Below, one piece after another: positions 8,450 to 17,858 of a stretch of DNA of 49,543 nt. The stretch comes from JASGDC01 sp047605865 (GTDB lineage: Bacteria > Actinomycetota > Actinomycetes > Actinomycetales > Micrococcaceae), in NCBI GenBank assembly GCA_047605865.1, contig JASGFC010000012.1, forward strand, positions 1 through 49,543, given 5' to 3'. Positions within the stretch are counted from its first letter, which is position 1. Each line of letters begins with the position of its first letter. A program made the position numbers and the translations under genes. Under the pieces are notes generated by a model. That model did no database searches. It saw nothing but the letters and a program-made list of their open reading frames with translations, and had not been told where the DNA came from.

Positions 8450-8569
8450 ATGATTGAGCAAGATAACAATTCATCAACTTAAGTACTATAAAAGCTGTTA
8501 AACACCATTCATTCCTGATAAAAGGAGTAGACTAAAAGGTAAGTTATACAACAAAGTGTAAGGAAAATC

Positions 8570-9469
8570 ATGAGTTCAAAAGATAAAAATCAACAAGAAA
8601 CTAATCAGAAACTTGTCGTAAAAGAAGATGAAGCTCCCATTGCTACTGCACCTGTAGGGCAACCAAAACCAAATACCTCTTACATTGGTATTGATATTGG
8701 TGGTACTGGTATTAAAGGTGGACTTGTAGATGTTAAAGCTGGAAAACTGATTGGTAAGCGCTATCGTATTGATACACCAAAGCCTGCTACCCCAGAATCA
8801 GTTGGCGATGTAGTTAAGCAAATCGTTGATCACTTCCTTCAAGACGCAAGTGGCGAAGCTGTCATTGGTGCAACTTTCCCAGCAATTATCAAGCATGGTG
8901 TAGCTAAATCTGCAGCTAACGTAGACAAGTCTTGGATTGACGCTAACGTTGCTCAAGTTCTTTCCGAACATACTGGTCATAAAGTTCACGTAGTTAACGA
9001 TGCAGACGCAGCAGGAGTTGCTGAGTACTACTTCGGTGCTGGAAGCAAAGCATACCAACGTGGTGTTCAAATGACTATCACTCTTGGAACTGGTATTGGT
9101 TCAGCAGTGATGCTTGATGGTATCTTGCTTCCTAACACTGAGCTTGGTCACCTTGAACTTGATGGTCACGATGCTGAAACCAGAGCTAGTGCAGTAGTTC
9201 GCGAAAAAGATGAGCTTTCTTTCAAGAAATACGCTAAGAAACGTCTAACACCTTACTTCCAGCATGTAGAGATGCTATTTTCTCCTGATTGTTTCATTGT
9301 TGGTGGAGGTATTTCAAAGCGAGCAGATGACTGGCTACCTTACCTTCAAGAAAACGTTAAAACACCAATTCTCATTGCTTCTCTTGCTAATAATGCCGGA
9401 ATTGTTGGTGCAGCAGCACTTGCAAAGGTTTATTTCGATAAAGCTGAGAATAAAGAAGATAAGTTCTAA
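8570..9469 (+). CDS. ppgK: Polyphosphate (ATP) glucokinase
   Basis: Phosphorylates glucose to glucose-6-phosphate using polyphosphate or ATP; a ROK-family kinase. Residues about 41–50 hold the phosphate loop IGIDIGGTGIKGG. VVNDADAAGVAEYYFGAG, then TLGTGIGSAVMLDGILLPNT followed by ELGHLEL, is typical of PpgK, not of ordinary glucokinase. About 38 hydrophilic residues precede the core. A good ribosome site (AAGGAAAATC before the ATG) sets the start, in contrast to the leaderless map upstream. It stands alone between map (120-base gap) and the convergent nrdR, with a shared terminator. Confidence 0.92.
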   Translation: MSSKDKNQQETNQKLVVKEDEAPIATAPVGQPKPNTSYIGIDIGGTGIKGGLVDVKAGKLIGKRYRIDTPKPATPESVGDVVKQIVDHFLQDASGEAVIGATFPAIIKHGVAKSAANVDKSWIDANVAQVLSEHTGHKVHVVNDADAAGVAEYYFGAGSKAYQRGVQMTITLGTGIGSAVMLDGILLPNTELGHLELDGHDAETRASAVVREKDELSFKKYAKKRLTPYFQHVEMLFSPDCFIVGGGISKRADDWLPYLQENVKTPILIASLANNAGIVGAAALAKVYFDKAENKEDKF

Positions 9470-9481
9470 TAAACTTCAACT

Positions 9482-9525
9482 AAAAGGGTCTCAACTAGAT
9501 TAAAGTTTCTTGTTGAGGCTCTTTT
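9482..9525. terminator. Bidirectional terminator between ppgK and nrdR
   Basis: Inverted repeat: arm 9482–9495 (AAAAGGGTCTCAAC) against 9512–9525 (GTTGAGGCTCTTTT), 12 of 14 positions complementary in Watson-Crick terms, loop 16 bases. Read in either direction the stem ends in T residues. The right arm and loop lie inside the last codons of nrdR, so the two convergent genes share one terminator. Confidence 0.6.
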
Positions 9526-10070
9526 GCTTTGCGCCGTGCCCTTGATGGACTAACTTTGGATACAGCTTTCTTTCGTGGAGGTTTCTTAACAGACATGCCA
9601 GGCAACTCAATAGCTTCAGTGATTTCTTGATCAGCTCTGATTTTTGCAATCGCTGCTTCAAAATCATCTAAAGAATCAAAGGCTTGATAAACACTTGCAA
9701 AACGTAAGTAGGCAACCTCATCAAGTTTTTTTAACGGTTCTAAAATAGTTAAACCGACTTCATGAACATCAATCTCAGCAACACCTGCTGCTCTAATTTT
9801 TTCTTCAACTTCTTGAGCTAAAAGGGCAAGATCATCGTCACTAACTGGTCTGCCCTGACAAGCTTTACGCAAACCATTAATAATTTTAGTTTTGCTAAAT
9901 GGTTCTGCAACTCCAGAACGTTTAATGACGGCTAGACTTGTAGTTTCTACAGTAGTAAATCTACGAGAACAATGGGGACATTGTCTTCTGCGCCTAATGG
10001 AAGTACCATCATCAGTAAGACGGCTATCTACCACGCGGGATTCTGGATTTCTACAAAATGGACAATGCAT
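9495..10070 (-). CDS. nrdR: Transcriptional repressor NrdR
   Basis: Represses ribonucleotide reductase genes in response to dATP/ATP. The N-terminal zinc ribbon has C3, C6, C31 and C34; the ATP-cone follows (VIKRSGVAEPFSKTKIINGL to about residue 145). At 191 residues it is longer than the usual roughly 150; the extra tail (about 152–191) is rich in Lys/Arg (KKPPRKKAVSKVSPSRARRK). It lies downstream of dnaE on the same strand but has its own TATAAT six bases before the ATG, so it can be transcribed independently and without a leader. Clear NrdR boxes were not seen in the window, and ribonucleotide reductase genes are not here. Confidence 0.95.
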   Translation of the reverse strand: MHCPFCRNPESRVVDSRLTDDGTSIRRRRQCPHCSRRFTTVETTSLAVIKRSGVAEPFSKTKIINGLRKACQGRPVSDDDLALLAQEVEEKIRAAGVAEIDVHEVGLTILEPLKKLDEVAYLRFASVYQAFDSLDDFEAAIAKIRADQEITEAIELPGMSVKKPPRKKAVSKVSPSRARRKAKEPQQETLI

Positions 10071-10076
10071 AATTAA

Positions 10077-10082
10077 ATTATA
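10077..10082 (-). promoter_or_regulatory. -10 box TATAAT, leaderless promoter of nrdR
   Basis: Consensus TATAAT on the minus strand in the 18-base gap between dnaE and nrdR, six bases from the nrdR ATG. No ribosome site is seen. Confidence 0.6.
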
Positions 10083-10088
10083 TATCCA

Positions 10089-13000
10089 TTACCCAACAGC
10101 ATTTTGCCCAAAGGTAGCTTTCATATCTGCAATGAAGTTACTATCTCCACTAACTTGGTACTGAGGTGGTAATTCCATGATTTTAGTGCCAAATTGAGAT
10201 TTAACTTTAACTGTAACCGGTCTTTTACCAGGGTGTTCGCTCAGTACCTCAGTGAGTAAAGAAAGTGTTTCTTCATCAAGAAGGTGTTGATCAAAATTTA
10301 TCACGACATTTGGATTGCTTTGAAGTTGTTTTGGATCAATAATTTCTACTGATTTAGCCATGACACTAACAGCTTCATCACGAATCATAGTGCTACCTTC
10401 AATAGCTACAACGAGATCTTCAGCCAGCAATGGAGCTACTGGCTCATAGACTTTGTTAAAGAACATCACCTCGATAGAACCACTTTGATCTTCAAGCTCT
10501 ACCTTAGCGTACGATAAGTTACTGGCTTTTGAACGGCGAACAATCAAGGATGTTATGAGCCCTGCAATTTTAACTGCTTGTTTGTCTTTGATGTCTTCGT
10601 TAGCCAGCAAATCGTGAATTGAATCATCAGAATACCGTTCTAAAGCATGCTCCACACCCTTTAATGGGTGGTCTGAAACATACATACCGAGAACTTCACG
10701 TTCATAAGAAAGTTTAGTTTTTTTATCCCATTCTGGGAGGTCTTCAATCTGAATCTGAATGCTGTCAATTCCGGAATCGGTATCTTGTCCCATAGCCCCA
10801 AAGAGGTCAAATTGCCCTACTGATTCATTCTTCTTAATACTAGTAACACTTGCTATTGACTCTTCAACAATGGCATTAAGGGCTTTTCTACTGTTACCAA
10901 AGGAATCAAAAGCACCACCGTTGATGAGAGAAAAAATAGTTCGTTTGTTTAAGACGTTAGCAGGTACTTTTATTAAGAAATCTTTATAACTCTCAAAAGC
11001 ACCCTTTTCTTCTCTGGTCTGAATAATTTGGTCTACAACACCAGCACCAACATTTTTACAGGCTGCCATGCCAAAGCGAATATTTTTCCCTACTGCACTG
11101 AAGTATTTAACTGATTCATTGACATCAGGAGGCAACACCGTAATCCCCATGCGCCTACACTCATTAAGGTAAATAGCCATTTTATCGCTGTTTTGACCCA
11201 CACTTGTTAATAATGCAGCCATATACTCAACCGGATAATGAGCCTTAAGGTAAGCAGTCCAATAAGAAATCACACCGTATGCTGCAGAGTGTGCCTTGTT
11301 GAAGGCATAGTCAGAAAATGGAAGCAAAATATCCCATAAAGTCTTTACTGCATCTTCAGAAAAACCGTTATCCAACATGCCCTGACGGAAACCTTCATAC
11401 TCTCTATCAAGAACATCTTTTTTCTTCTTGCCCATAGCACGCCGCAGATTATCTGCCTTAGAAAGTGAATAACCAGCAACTTTCTGGGCAATCGCCATCA
11501 CTTGCTCCTGATAAACAATCAGGCCATAAGTGGTATTCAAAATATCTTTTAATGGTTCTTCAAGCTCAGGGTGAATAGCCTCAATTTTCTGCTTGCCAAT
11601 CTTACGCAAGGCATAGTTATTATGCGAGTTAGCCCCCATTGGACCTGGGCGATATAGCGCAATGACAGCGGAAATATCTTCAAAGTTATCTGGCTGCATT
11701 AGCTTAAGTAGATTACGCATTGGTCCACCATCAAGCTGGAAAACTCCAAGCGTGTCACCACGTGCAAGTAGTTCATAAGCTTTCTGGTCATCAAAGCTAA
11801 GTCTTTCAAGATCAATATCTTTGCCAGTATTCGCTTTAATATTGCGCAAAGCATCATCAATGATGGTCAGATTTCTTAGTCCTAAGAAATCCATTTTAAT
11901 AAGACCAAGATCTTCACAACTTGGGTAATCAAACTGAGTGATGATTTGCCCATCAGCTTCGCGTTTCATCAGTGGAATCACATCTTGTAATGGATCACTA
12001 GACATAATCACGCCAGCAGCATGTACTCCCCATTGACGTTTAAGACCTTCAATACCGCGAGCCGTATCAAAGACTTCTTGCAAATAGCTCTCAGATTCAA
12101 CTACTTGACGGATATCTTCTGCTTCTTTATAGCGTGGGTGACCTTCATCAAAAATTCCTGATAGTGGAATATCTTTACCCATGATAGTTTCTGGCATAGC
12201 TTTAGTGAGGGTTTCCCCTACCGAAAATGGATGGCCTAGAACTCTTGCTGCATCTTTTAATGCCTGCTTTGATTTAATAGTTCCGTAAGTGACAATCTGC
12301 GCTACCCTATCATCTCCATACTTGTCTGTGACATACTGGATAACTTCCCCACGGCGTCTATCATCAAAATCAACGTCAAAATCGGGCATTGATTGACGTT
12401 CAGGATTAAGAAAGCGTTCAAAAATCAGACCATGCTCTAAAGGGTCAAGGTCAGTAATTCTCATCGCATAGGCAACCATAGACCCAGCACCTGAACCACG
12501 ACCAGGCCCTACTTTGATGCCGTTGTCTTTAGCCCAAGTAATGAAATCTGCAACAACCAAGAAGTAACCTGAGAAGTTCATTGTAGAAATGACATCTATC
12601 TCATACTTAGCTTGTTGACGGACCTTATCAGGAATTCCTTGGGGATAACGATAGTGAAGCCCTTTTTCTACTTCTTTTACCAGCCAAGATTCTTCAGTTT
12701 CTCCAGCTGGCACAGTAAACTTAGGCATGAACTTTCCAATAGCCTCATCGCCATGGGTGAATTCTACATTGCAACGTTCTGCAATTAAGAGAGTGTTATC
12801 ACAGGCCTGAGGTAAATCACTGAAGATACGGCGCATCTCTGCTGCAGATTTCACATAATAACCATCACCATCAAGTTTAAAACGACGAGGGTCATTCATT
12901 GTTGATGCTGACTGAACACACAGCAGTGCTTCATGAGCTTTAGCATCATGTTGCTCAACGTAGTGAAGGTCATTTGTAGCTACAAGAGGCATATTCAATT

Positions 13001-13634
13001 CTTTTGCTAGACGCAATAAATCTTGTTTAACTCTACGTTCTACTTCAATATCGTGAAACATCAATTCACAATAAAAATTCTCTTTACCAAAAATGTCTTG
13101 AAATTCTGCAGCAGCTTTCTTTGCAGCGTCATATTGACCAAGGCGCAGTTTTGTTTGTACTTCGCCACCAGGGCAACCAGTGGTAGCAATAATGCCCTCA
13201 TGATAATTTTGAAGCAGTTCACGATCCATACGTGGTTTGTAATAGAAGCCCTCAATAGATGCTAAAGATGAAAGCTTAAACATATTATGCATACCCGATG
13301 TGGTTTCTGCCCACATGGTCATATGTGTATAGGCTCCAGATCCTGAGACGTCATCTCCAGTACGGGTCTCATCATCGCCCCATTTAACAGGTTTTTTATA
13401 ACTACGTGGAGTATCAGGAGTTAAATAAGCTTCAATCCCAATAATTGGCTTAACACCTGTTTGTTCTCCTTGTTTCCAAAATTCATAGGCACCAAACATA
13501 TTTCCATGGTCAGTGATAGCTACTGCAGGCATTTCAAGGCTTTTTACTTTAGAATAAAGTTCTTTGATGCGCGCAGCTCCATCAAGCATAGAGTACTCTG
13601 TGTGATTGTGAAGATGAACAAAATTTTTACTCAT
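10089..13634 (-). CDS. dnaE: DNA polymerase III alpha subunit (DnaE1)
   Basis: Replicative polymerase. The N-terminal PHP domain opens with FVHLHNHTEYSMLDGAARI. The catalytic palm has MPDFDVDFDDRRRGEVI (two metal-binding Asp in DFDVDFDD) and GPGRGSGAGSMVAYAM. The finger and beta-binding regions follow (RPGPMGANSHNNYALR; YAFNKAHSAAYGVISYWTAY), then an OB domain near residue 1000 (VKIAGLITSLIVRRSKASNL). 1,181 residues, full length for DnaE1. The start ATG overlaps the stop of the pseudouridine synthase gene by the ATGA tetranucleotide and has AAGGA seven bases upstream. Confidence 0.97.
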   Translation of the reverse strand: MSKNFVHLHNHTEYSMLDGAARIKELYSKVKSLEMPAVAITDHGNMFGAYEFWKQGEQTGVKPIIGIEAYLTPDTPRSYKKPVKWGDDETRTGDDVSGSGAYTHMTMWAETTSGMHNMFKLSSLASIEGFYYKPRMDRELLQNYHEGIIATTGCPGGEVQTKLRLGQYDAAKKAAAEFQDIFGKENFYCELMFHDIEVERRVKQDLLRLAKELNMPLVATNDLHYVEQHDAKAHEALLCVQSASTMNDPRRFKLDGDGYYVKSAAEMRRIFSDLPQACDNTLLIAERCNVEFTHGDEAIGKFMPKFTVPAGETEESWLVKEVEKGLHYRYPQGIPDKVRQQAKYEIDVISTMNFSGYFLVVADFITWAKDNGIKVGPGRGSGAGSMVAYAMRITDLDPLEHGLIFERFLNPERQSMPDFDVDFDDRRRGEVIQYVTDKYGDDRVAQIVTYGTIKSKQALKDAARVLGHPFSVGETLTKAMPETIMGKDIPLSGIFDEGHPRYKEAEDIRQVVESESYLQEVFDTARGIEGLKRQWGVHAAGVIMSSDPLQDVIPLMKREADGQIITQFDYPSCEDLGLIKMDFLGLRNLTIIDDALRNIKANTGKDIDLERLSFDDQKAYELLARGDTLGVFQLDGGPMRNLLKLMQPDNFEDISAVIALYRPGPMGANSHNNYALRKIGKQKIEAIHPELEEPLKDILNTTYGLIVYQEQVMAIAQKVAGYSLSKADNLRRAMGKKKKDVLDREYEGFRQGMLDNGFSEDAVKTLWDILLPFSDYAFNKAHSAAYGVISYWTAYLKAHYPVEYMAALLTSVGQNSDKMAIYLNECRRMGITVLPPDVNESVKYFSAVGKNIRFGMAACKNVGAGVVDQIIQTREEKGAFESYKDFLIKVPANVLNKRTIFSLINGGAFDSFGNSRKALNAIVEESIASVTSIKKNESVGQFDLFGAMGQDTDSGIDSIQIQIEDLPEWDKKTKLSYEREVLGMYVSDHPLKGVEHALERYSDDSIHDLLANEDIKDKQAVKIAGLITSLIVRRSKASNLSYAKVELEDQSGSIEVMFFNKVYEPVAPLLAEDLVVAIEGSTMIRDEAVSVMAKSVEIIDPKQLQSNPNVVINFDQHLLDEETLSLLTEVLSEHPGKRPVTVKVKSQFGTKIMELPPQYQVSGDSNFIADMKATFGQNAVG

Positions 13635-14563
13635 GCTGGATTCCTTAAAATTTCAAGGCTATGTTGCAAATCCTCTGGATATGGAGCAGTAAACTCAACA
13701 TTTTGTCCAGAAGTAGGGTGCATAAATTTCAATTGATAAGCGTGTAGCCATTGCCGTTTAAGGCCTAATTCATGAGCAAAAATTGGGTTAGAACCATAAA
13801 GTGGATCTCCGACGCATGGGTGGTTCAGGGCAGCAAAATGGACACGAATTTGATGTGTACGCCCAGTTTCAAGATGAACTTCTACCAAAGTTGCCCTGCC
13901 AAAAGCTTCTAGTAACTCATAGTGTGTAACAGCATGTTTACCGCCATCAAGAACAGCGAACTTCCAATCATGATGTGGATGCCTACCAATAGGGGCTTCA
14001 ATTGTACCTGCTAAGGGATCAGGCATTCCTTGAACCAGTGCATGGTACACTTTGGTAATTTCACGATGACGAAAATAACCTTTGAGTATTGAGTAAGCTA
14101 TCTCACTTTTAGCAACAACCATAACACCACTAGTTCCAACATCTAGTCGATGCACAATACCTTTTCTTTCTTCTGGTCCTGAAGTAGAAATACGACACCC
14201 TGTAGCAGCTAACGATGTGACTACATCTGCCCCGTCCCAACTTACCGAAGGGTGAGCTGCAACTTCTGCTGGTTTGTTGACTACTATGATATCTTCATCT
14301 TCATGTAATATTTCAAGTTCAGCAATAGGCTTCTTACTCAATGGTTGTTTCTTAAGCGCTTTGTACTCATCAACCAAAATGTACATGCCTGATTCAAGTT
14401 GTAACGATTTGATGGCTTTTGCGCCTTTTACTTCAACAGCACCTGCATTAATAAGTTTTACTGCCTGACTTCTATTAATTCCATGAAGCTGTGCTAGAGC
14501 AGCATCAAGGCGTTTTCCGTAGAGGGACTGGTCAATGACATACTTACTTTGACGTCTTGGCAT
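13631..14563 (-). CDS. RluA-family 23S rRNA pseudouridine synthase
   Basis: Isomerises uridine in rRNA. An N-terminal S4 RNA-binding domain (SLYGKRLDAALAQLHGINRS, about 13–60) precedes the catalytic domain with GIVHRLDVGTSGVMVVAKS, where D141 is the nucleophile, and the ETGRTHQIRVHFAAL and CVGDPLYG motifs. The S4 domain suggests the RluD/RluC type; the exact target cannot be told. A strong AAGGAGGT lies five bases before the ATG. The start overlaps the end of lspA by 20 bases, and the stop overlaps the dnaE start. Confidence 0.92.
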   Translation of the reverse strand: MPRRQSKYVIDQSLYGKRLDAALAQLHGINRSQAVKLINAGAVEVKGAKAIKSLQLESGMYILVDEYKALKKQPLSKKPIAELEILHEDEDIIVVNKPAEVAAHPSVSWDGADVVTSLAATGCRISTSGPEERKGIVHRLDVGTSGVMVVAKSEIAYSILKGYFRHREITKVYHALVQGMPDPLAGTIEAPIGRHPHHDWKFAVLDGGKHAVTHYELLEAFGRATLVEVHLETGRTHQIRVHFAALNHPCVGDPLYGSNPIFAHELGLKRQWLHAYQLKFMHPTSGQNVEFTAPYPEDLQHSLEILRNPA

Positions 14564-15047
14564 AGTCTACCTCCTTAAAAACTAAAACAACTGCGATGAT
14601 TGCACCTACTACAATGGCAGAATCTGCTACATTAAAAATTGCGTAATGAGGAAGCTGAATAAAATCTACCACGTAACCGTGAAGAAAACCAGGTGGCCTC
14701 ACTAAACGATCTAACAGATTGCCAGCAGCACCACCAGCAATTAATCCCAAGCATACAAGCCACCACCGACATTTGACTTTTAAGAAAACAAATGTGGTTA
14801 TTCCAATGACAGCAATCAATGCAATAAGTGAAAAAACCCAAGTCATATCGATTCCCATAGAAAAAGCAGCACCTGGATTACGCACATAAGTAAATTTAAG
14901 GAATTGACCTATAATGTCTTTGCTCTGACCTTCTTGCAAGCTAGCAATAATAGCTTGCTTACTGAAAAAATCTAAGAAGAAAACCACAAGAAAAACTAAC
15001 ATATAGCTTCCGAGTGGTTTTAAACGCTGCGAGCTCATCTTCATCAT
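14544..15047 (-). CDS. lspA: Lipoprotein signal peptidase (LspA)
   Basis: Aspartic protease of the cytoplasmic membrane that cleaves signal peptides of prolipoproteins. Four membrane spans are visible (about 12–29, 68–90, 94–112, 138–160). The conserved NPGAAFS (57–63), GNLLDRL (catalytic D113) and FNVADSAI (catalytic D142) are all present. 167 residues, normal. The gene starts 18 bases after divIVA and overlaps the following pseudouridine synthase gene. The lspA–RluA pairing is common in bacteria. Confidence 0.95.
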   Translation of the reverse strand: MMKMSSQRLKPLGSYMLVFLVVFFLDFFSKQAIIASLQEGQSKDIIGQFLKFTYVRNPGAAFSMGIDMTWVFSLIALIAVIGITTFVFLKVKCRWWLVCLGLIAGGAAGNLLDRLVRPPGFLHGYVVDFIQLPHYAIFNVADSAIVVGAIIAVVLVFKEVDYAKTSK

Positions 15048-15065
15048 TAACTCTGCAGTGAAGAA

Positions 15066-16049
15066 CTACTTCTTGCCTTTTTTATAAGCTTTCGTTGTAA
15101 ATTTAGGGACAGAGCCAGTTGCGGTAGTAACGGGCTCGAATTCATTACGCTCTTCACCTTTGTGAGATGAATCTCTCTTTCCAGTGGAACCATATGCTTT
15201 ATCTGGCTTGTGTGATGGCTTCACAAGTGGCATCTGTGTAGAAGTTGGAGATGTTTTACTTTCATGAGGTGCAGTAACTGAATCAAAGAGTGCCTCATCT
15301 TCTGAAAGACGTGGAATACCAGTAGTTGGAATTCCAGGCACACTGCTAGTTTGGTGCATTCTTGAAGCAACAGGCTGTGGAGCAGGCATAGACGCCATAG
15401 GGCGCATCTCATTGACAATAGAACCACTAACATCAAGTTCACGAAGATGCGACTCAATATAAGCCTTCAAGCGTGCACGATAATCACGATCAAAAGCACG
15501 TAATTGCTCAATCTTAGTTTCAAGAATGGCTTTTTCTTTCTGCAAACCATCAACAATTTGATCACGATGATCTTGTGCATCATTCATCAGCTGCTGAGAA
15601 GCATCTTCGGCTTGTGAAATTAATTCATCACGCTTAGCAATACCTTCATTGACGTGTTGATCGTGTAATTGCTGAGCCATCAAGATAACGCTTGAAGCAG
15701 ATTCCTGTGCTGCTTTCATATCTGCAGAAGTCTCTGGTCTAGCTGGAATTTGAGATTTTACTTGATGTTGGCCGGTAGTCATGCCTGTTTGACGAGAAGC
15801 AATAACAGTAGTTGCTTGACCTGGTTTAGCTCCAAGAACTTCAGTTTTAGAATCAATCACTGGTGCAGTACCTGTTGCAAGGCCTCCGGCTGCAAGACGT
15901 TTTCTTAAAGATCTATTTTCTTTGAGTAATCTACGCAGTTCTACTACAATCTCATCGAGGTAATCATCAACTTCGTCTTGATCATAACCTTCACGAAACT
16001 TTGTAGCTTCAAACCTCTTATTAACAATATCTTCTGGCGTAAGTGCCAT
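15066..16049 (-). CDS. divIVA: Polar growth/division protein DivIVA (Wag31)
   Basis: Coiled-coil scaffold that recognises curved membrane at poles and septa and directs wall synthesis in Actinobacteria. The N-terminal membrane-binding domain reads ALTPEDIVNKRFEATKFREG, then YDQDEVDDYLDEIV with a following coiled coil (to about 60). A low-complexity linker (about 60–105) leads to a second long coiled coil (about 105–210), then a disordered C-terminal third rich in Ser, Pro and Thr. 327 residues, longer than mycobacterial Wag31 (about 260) because of the tail. GAGGAG lies six bases before the ATG. A 130-base gap separates it from yggT, so it may have its own promoter. Confidence 0.95.
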   Translation of the reverse strand: MALTPEDIVNKRFEATKFREGYDQDEVDDYLDEIVVELRRLLKENRSLRKRLAAGGLATGTAPVIDSKTEVLGAKPGQATTVIASRQTGMTTGQHQVKSQIPARPETSADMKAAQESASSVILMAQQLHDQHVNEGIAKRDELISQAEDASQQLMNDAQDHRDQIVDGLQKEKAILETKIEQLRAFDRDYRARLKAYIESHLRELDVSGSIVNEMRPMASMPAPQPVASRMHQTSSVPGIPTTGIPRLSEDEALFDSVTAPHESKTSPTSTQMPLVKPSHKPDKAYGSTGKRDSSHKGEERNEFEPVTTATGSVPKFTTKAYKKGKK

Positions 16050-16179
16050 CTGGAACTCCTCAAGTCAATTCATTAAGTCTAAAAATGCAAGCAGGCAGAG
16101 AAAAACTGCTCAATGAATACTTTCTTTCTTACTAAAAACTTTAACACAATCCGCCTTTATTTAAGTAGATTGAAAAGCA

Positions 16180-16446
16180 CTAACGTAAAATGCCCAAGAC
16201 AAAGAAACACACGAAAACAAGGAGTGTGAAACCAAGATCAAAAGCGATATTTCCTATCTTGAGTTCAGGAATAACCTGACGTAGCTTTTTCAATGGCCAA
16301 TCTGTGATTGAATACACCATATGCATTGAAGCTGGAGTTTTAAAATCTGCTTTAAAAAACTTAACCCAATCTAAGACCATACGCAACAATAATGCAATGA
16401 TAAATGCATATAACGCAAAGAATAATAAGCGTGAAAGACCAATCAT
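16180..16446 (-). CDS. YggT-family membrane protein
   Basis: 88 residues with two membrane spans (about 5–25 and 66–86) and the family motif in between (LRMVLDWVKFF ... YSITDWPLKKLRQVIP). YggT proteins sit beside sepF, ftsZ or divIVA in many Gram-positive bacteria and are thought to affect envelope or division; the biochemical role is unknown. It starts 12 bases after the sepF stop and lacks a clear ribosome site, consistent with coupling to sepF. Confidence 0.9.
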   Translation of the reverse strand: MIGLSRLLFFALYAFIIALLLRMVLDWVKFFKADFKTPASMHMVYSITDWPLKKLRQVIPELKIGNIAFDLGFTLLVFVCFFVLGILR

Positions 16447-16458
16447 TAAAAGTTAATC

Positions 16459-17088
16459 TTAGAAGGCACGTCGTGGTTGTTCGTCTGCAACAACTTCAAC
16501 GTAAGAAGGTGAAAGTAAGAAAACTTTATTTGTTACTCGATCAATGGAACCGTGCATACCGAAGATAAGACCTGCAGAGAAATCTACAAGGCGTTTAGCT
16601 TCAACTTCACCTAAATCAGTAAGGTTCATGATGACTGGAACATTATTGCGGAAACTTTCACCGATAAGTTTAGCATCACTAAAAGAACGAGGGTGGATAG
16701 TTGTAATACGGTTAATCTGACCTTCTGCAGCTTTGTTGATAGGTGTTACGTTGTTCTTTACTGGTGTACGTACTTCAGCTTGGCGAACAATTGGTTGATT
16801 CTGCTGGATTTGAGGTATGAAACCGCTCTGTTGTTGAGCTGGAACTACTTGAGAATGTGCTTGTGTTTGAAGTTGCATTTGTGGGGCCTGAATCTGCTGT
16901 TGTGGTTGAGCTTGTATCATTGCTTGTGAGGTTACTTGAGGACGCGCTTGCTGCTGTTGTCTAACAACTGTTCCAGTTGGCTGAATCTGTTGAATTGATC
17001 CTGTTTCAGGGTACATATCATCAATGTGGTACTGATCATCGTTGTCAGCAAGACCTAAATAAACCATGGCTTTATTTAACGCGCCCAT
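16459..17088 (-). CDS. sepF: Cell division protein SepF
   Basis: Membrane anchor for FtsZ in Actinobacteria, which lack FtsA and ZipA. The N-terminal amphipathic helix is visible (MGALNKAMVYLGLAD). A Gln-rich disordered linker (about 40–120) leads to the SepF dimer domain (ITTIHPRSFSDAKLIGESFR, NNVPVIMNLTDL, VDFSAGLIFGMHGSIDRV, FLLSPSYVEV). 209 residues. GAGGAG precedes the ATG by eight bases. The FtsZ C-terminal peptide DDLDVPDFLK encoded nearby is the expected ligand. Confidence 0.95.
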   Translation of the reverse strand: MGALNKAMVYLGLADNDDQYHIDDMYPETGSIQQIQPTGTVVRQQQQARPQVTSQAMIQAQPQQQIQAPQMQLQTQAHSQVVPAQQQSGFIPQIQQNQPIVRQAEVRTPVKNNVTPINKAAEGQINRITTIHPRSFSDAKLIGESFRNNVPVIMNLTDLGEVEAKRLVDFSAGLIFGMHGSIDRVTNKVFLLSPSYVEVVADEQPRRAF

Positions 17089-17165
17089 AAAGTAGACTCC
17101 TCATATCGGGAAAGATAAATTTCTAGAAGAAATTAAGTACAAATCCTATAACTCTAAGATTACAT

Positions 17166-17858
17166 CTATGTAATTCGATTTCCTAGTATCTTACTACCAA
17201 TTCTTAGATATGTTGCCGAAAAATCTATAGCTTCCAAGTAGTCATTACTCATTCCTACAGATAATTCTGGAAATTTAAAACCTTTTTCTTCAAAGAATTT
17301 TTGTTGTTCGCTAAGATTTTTAAGAACGGCACACGGATTAACATCTGCTGGCAGCACACACATCAGACCTAAAAACTGAATATGCACTGATTCACTAGCA
17401 GCTTTAATCAGCTCAGCAAGCTCTTGTGCTGCAGCTCCACCTCTGTCAATTCTTTCCGGTTCTAAATTGATTTGCACAAAAATTTTCTGTGGAGTTTCTG
17501 CTCCATATGCCTCAAGCTTACGTAAAATTTTTAGACGGTCTACCGAATGGATATAACTTGCTACTTGCGCTATTTTTGCAACTTTACGTGATTGAATTTG
17601 ACCAATAAAGTGCCATCTAATATCCGGTAAATGCTGTAAAGCTCTAGCCTTTTCAGTAAGCTCTTGTTCTTTGTTTTCGCCAAAGTCTCGTTGACCAAGT
17701 TGATATAACAATTCCACATCTGAAGCAGGGAAATTCTTAGTAACAACAATAAGTTTTACTCGCGATGCATCTCTGCCATCTGTTTGGCAACGTTCTTCTA
17801 TATTATGCTTAACGTGAGCTAAATTATTACCTAATTCTTCAAGGCGTTGAGTTTTCAT
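17166..17858 (-). CDS. yggS: YggS/YlmE-type PLP-binding protein
   Basis: Binds pyridoxal phosphate and affects vitamin B6 and amino-acid homeostasis; no enzymatic activity is established for the family. Core marks are LIVVTKNFPASDVELLYQLG (the PLP lysine is in VVTKNF), DFGENKEQE, WHFIGQIQSRK, IHSVDRLKI and the C-terminal LSVGMSNDYLEAI and TYLRIGSKILG. 230 residues, normal. GGAGG lies 11 bases before the ATG. It overlaps the 3' end of pgeF by 20 bases. Confidence 0.92.
   Translation of the reverse strand: MKTQRLEELGNNLAHVKHNIEERCQTDGRDASRVKLIVVTKNFPASDVELLYQLGQRDFGENKEQELTEKARALQHLPDIRWHFIGQIQSRKVAKIAQVASYIHSVDRLKILRKLEAYGAETPQKIFVQINLEPERIDRGGAAAQELAELIKAASESVHIQFLGLMCVLPADVNPCAVLKNLSEQQKFFEEKGFKFPELSVGMSNDYLEAIDFSATYLRIGSKILGNRIT

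Noticed and set aside
8450..8482. Ten-codon open frame directly after the map stop
   Set aside because: No ribosome site or conservation argument; frames this short are expected by chance.
16081..16112. Hairpin near GCAGGCAGAG/CTGC as a yggT or divIVA terminator
   Set aside because: The stem is about five pairs with poor closing, so no reliable call.
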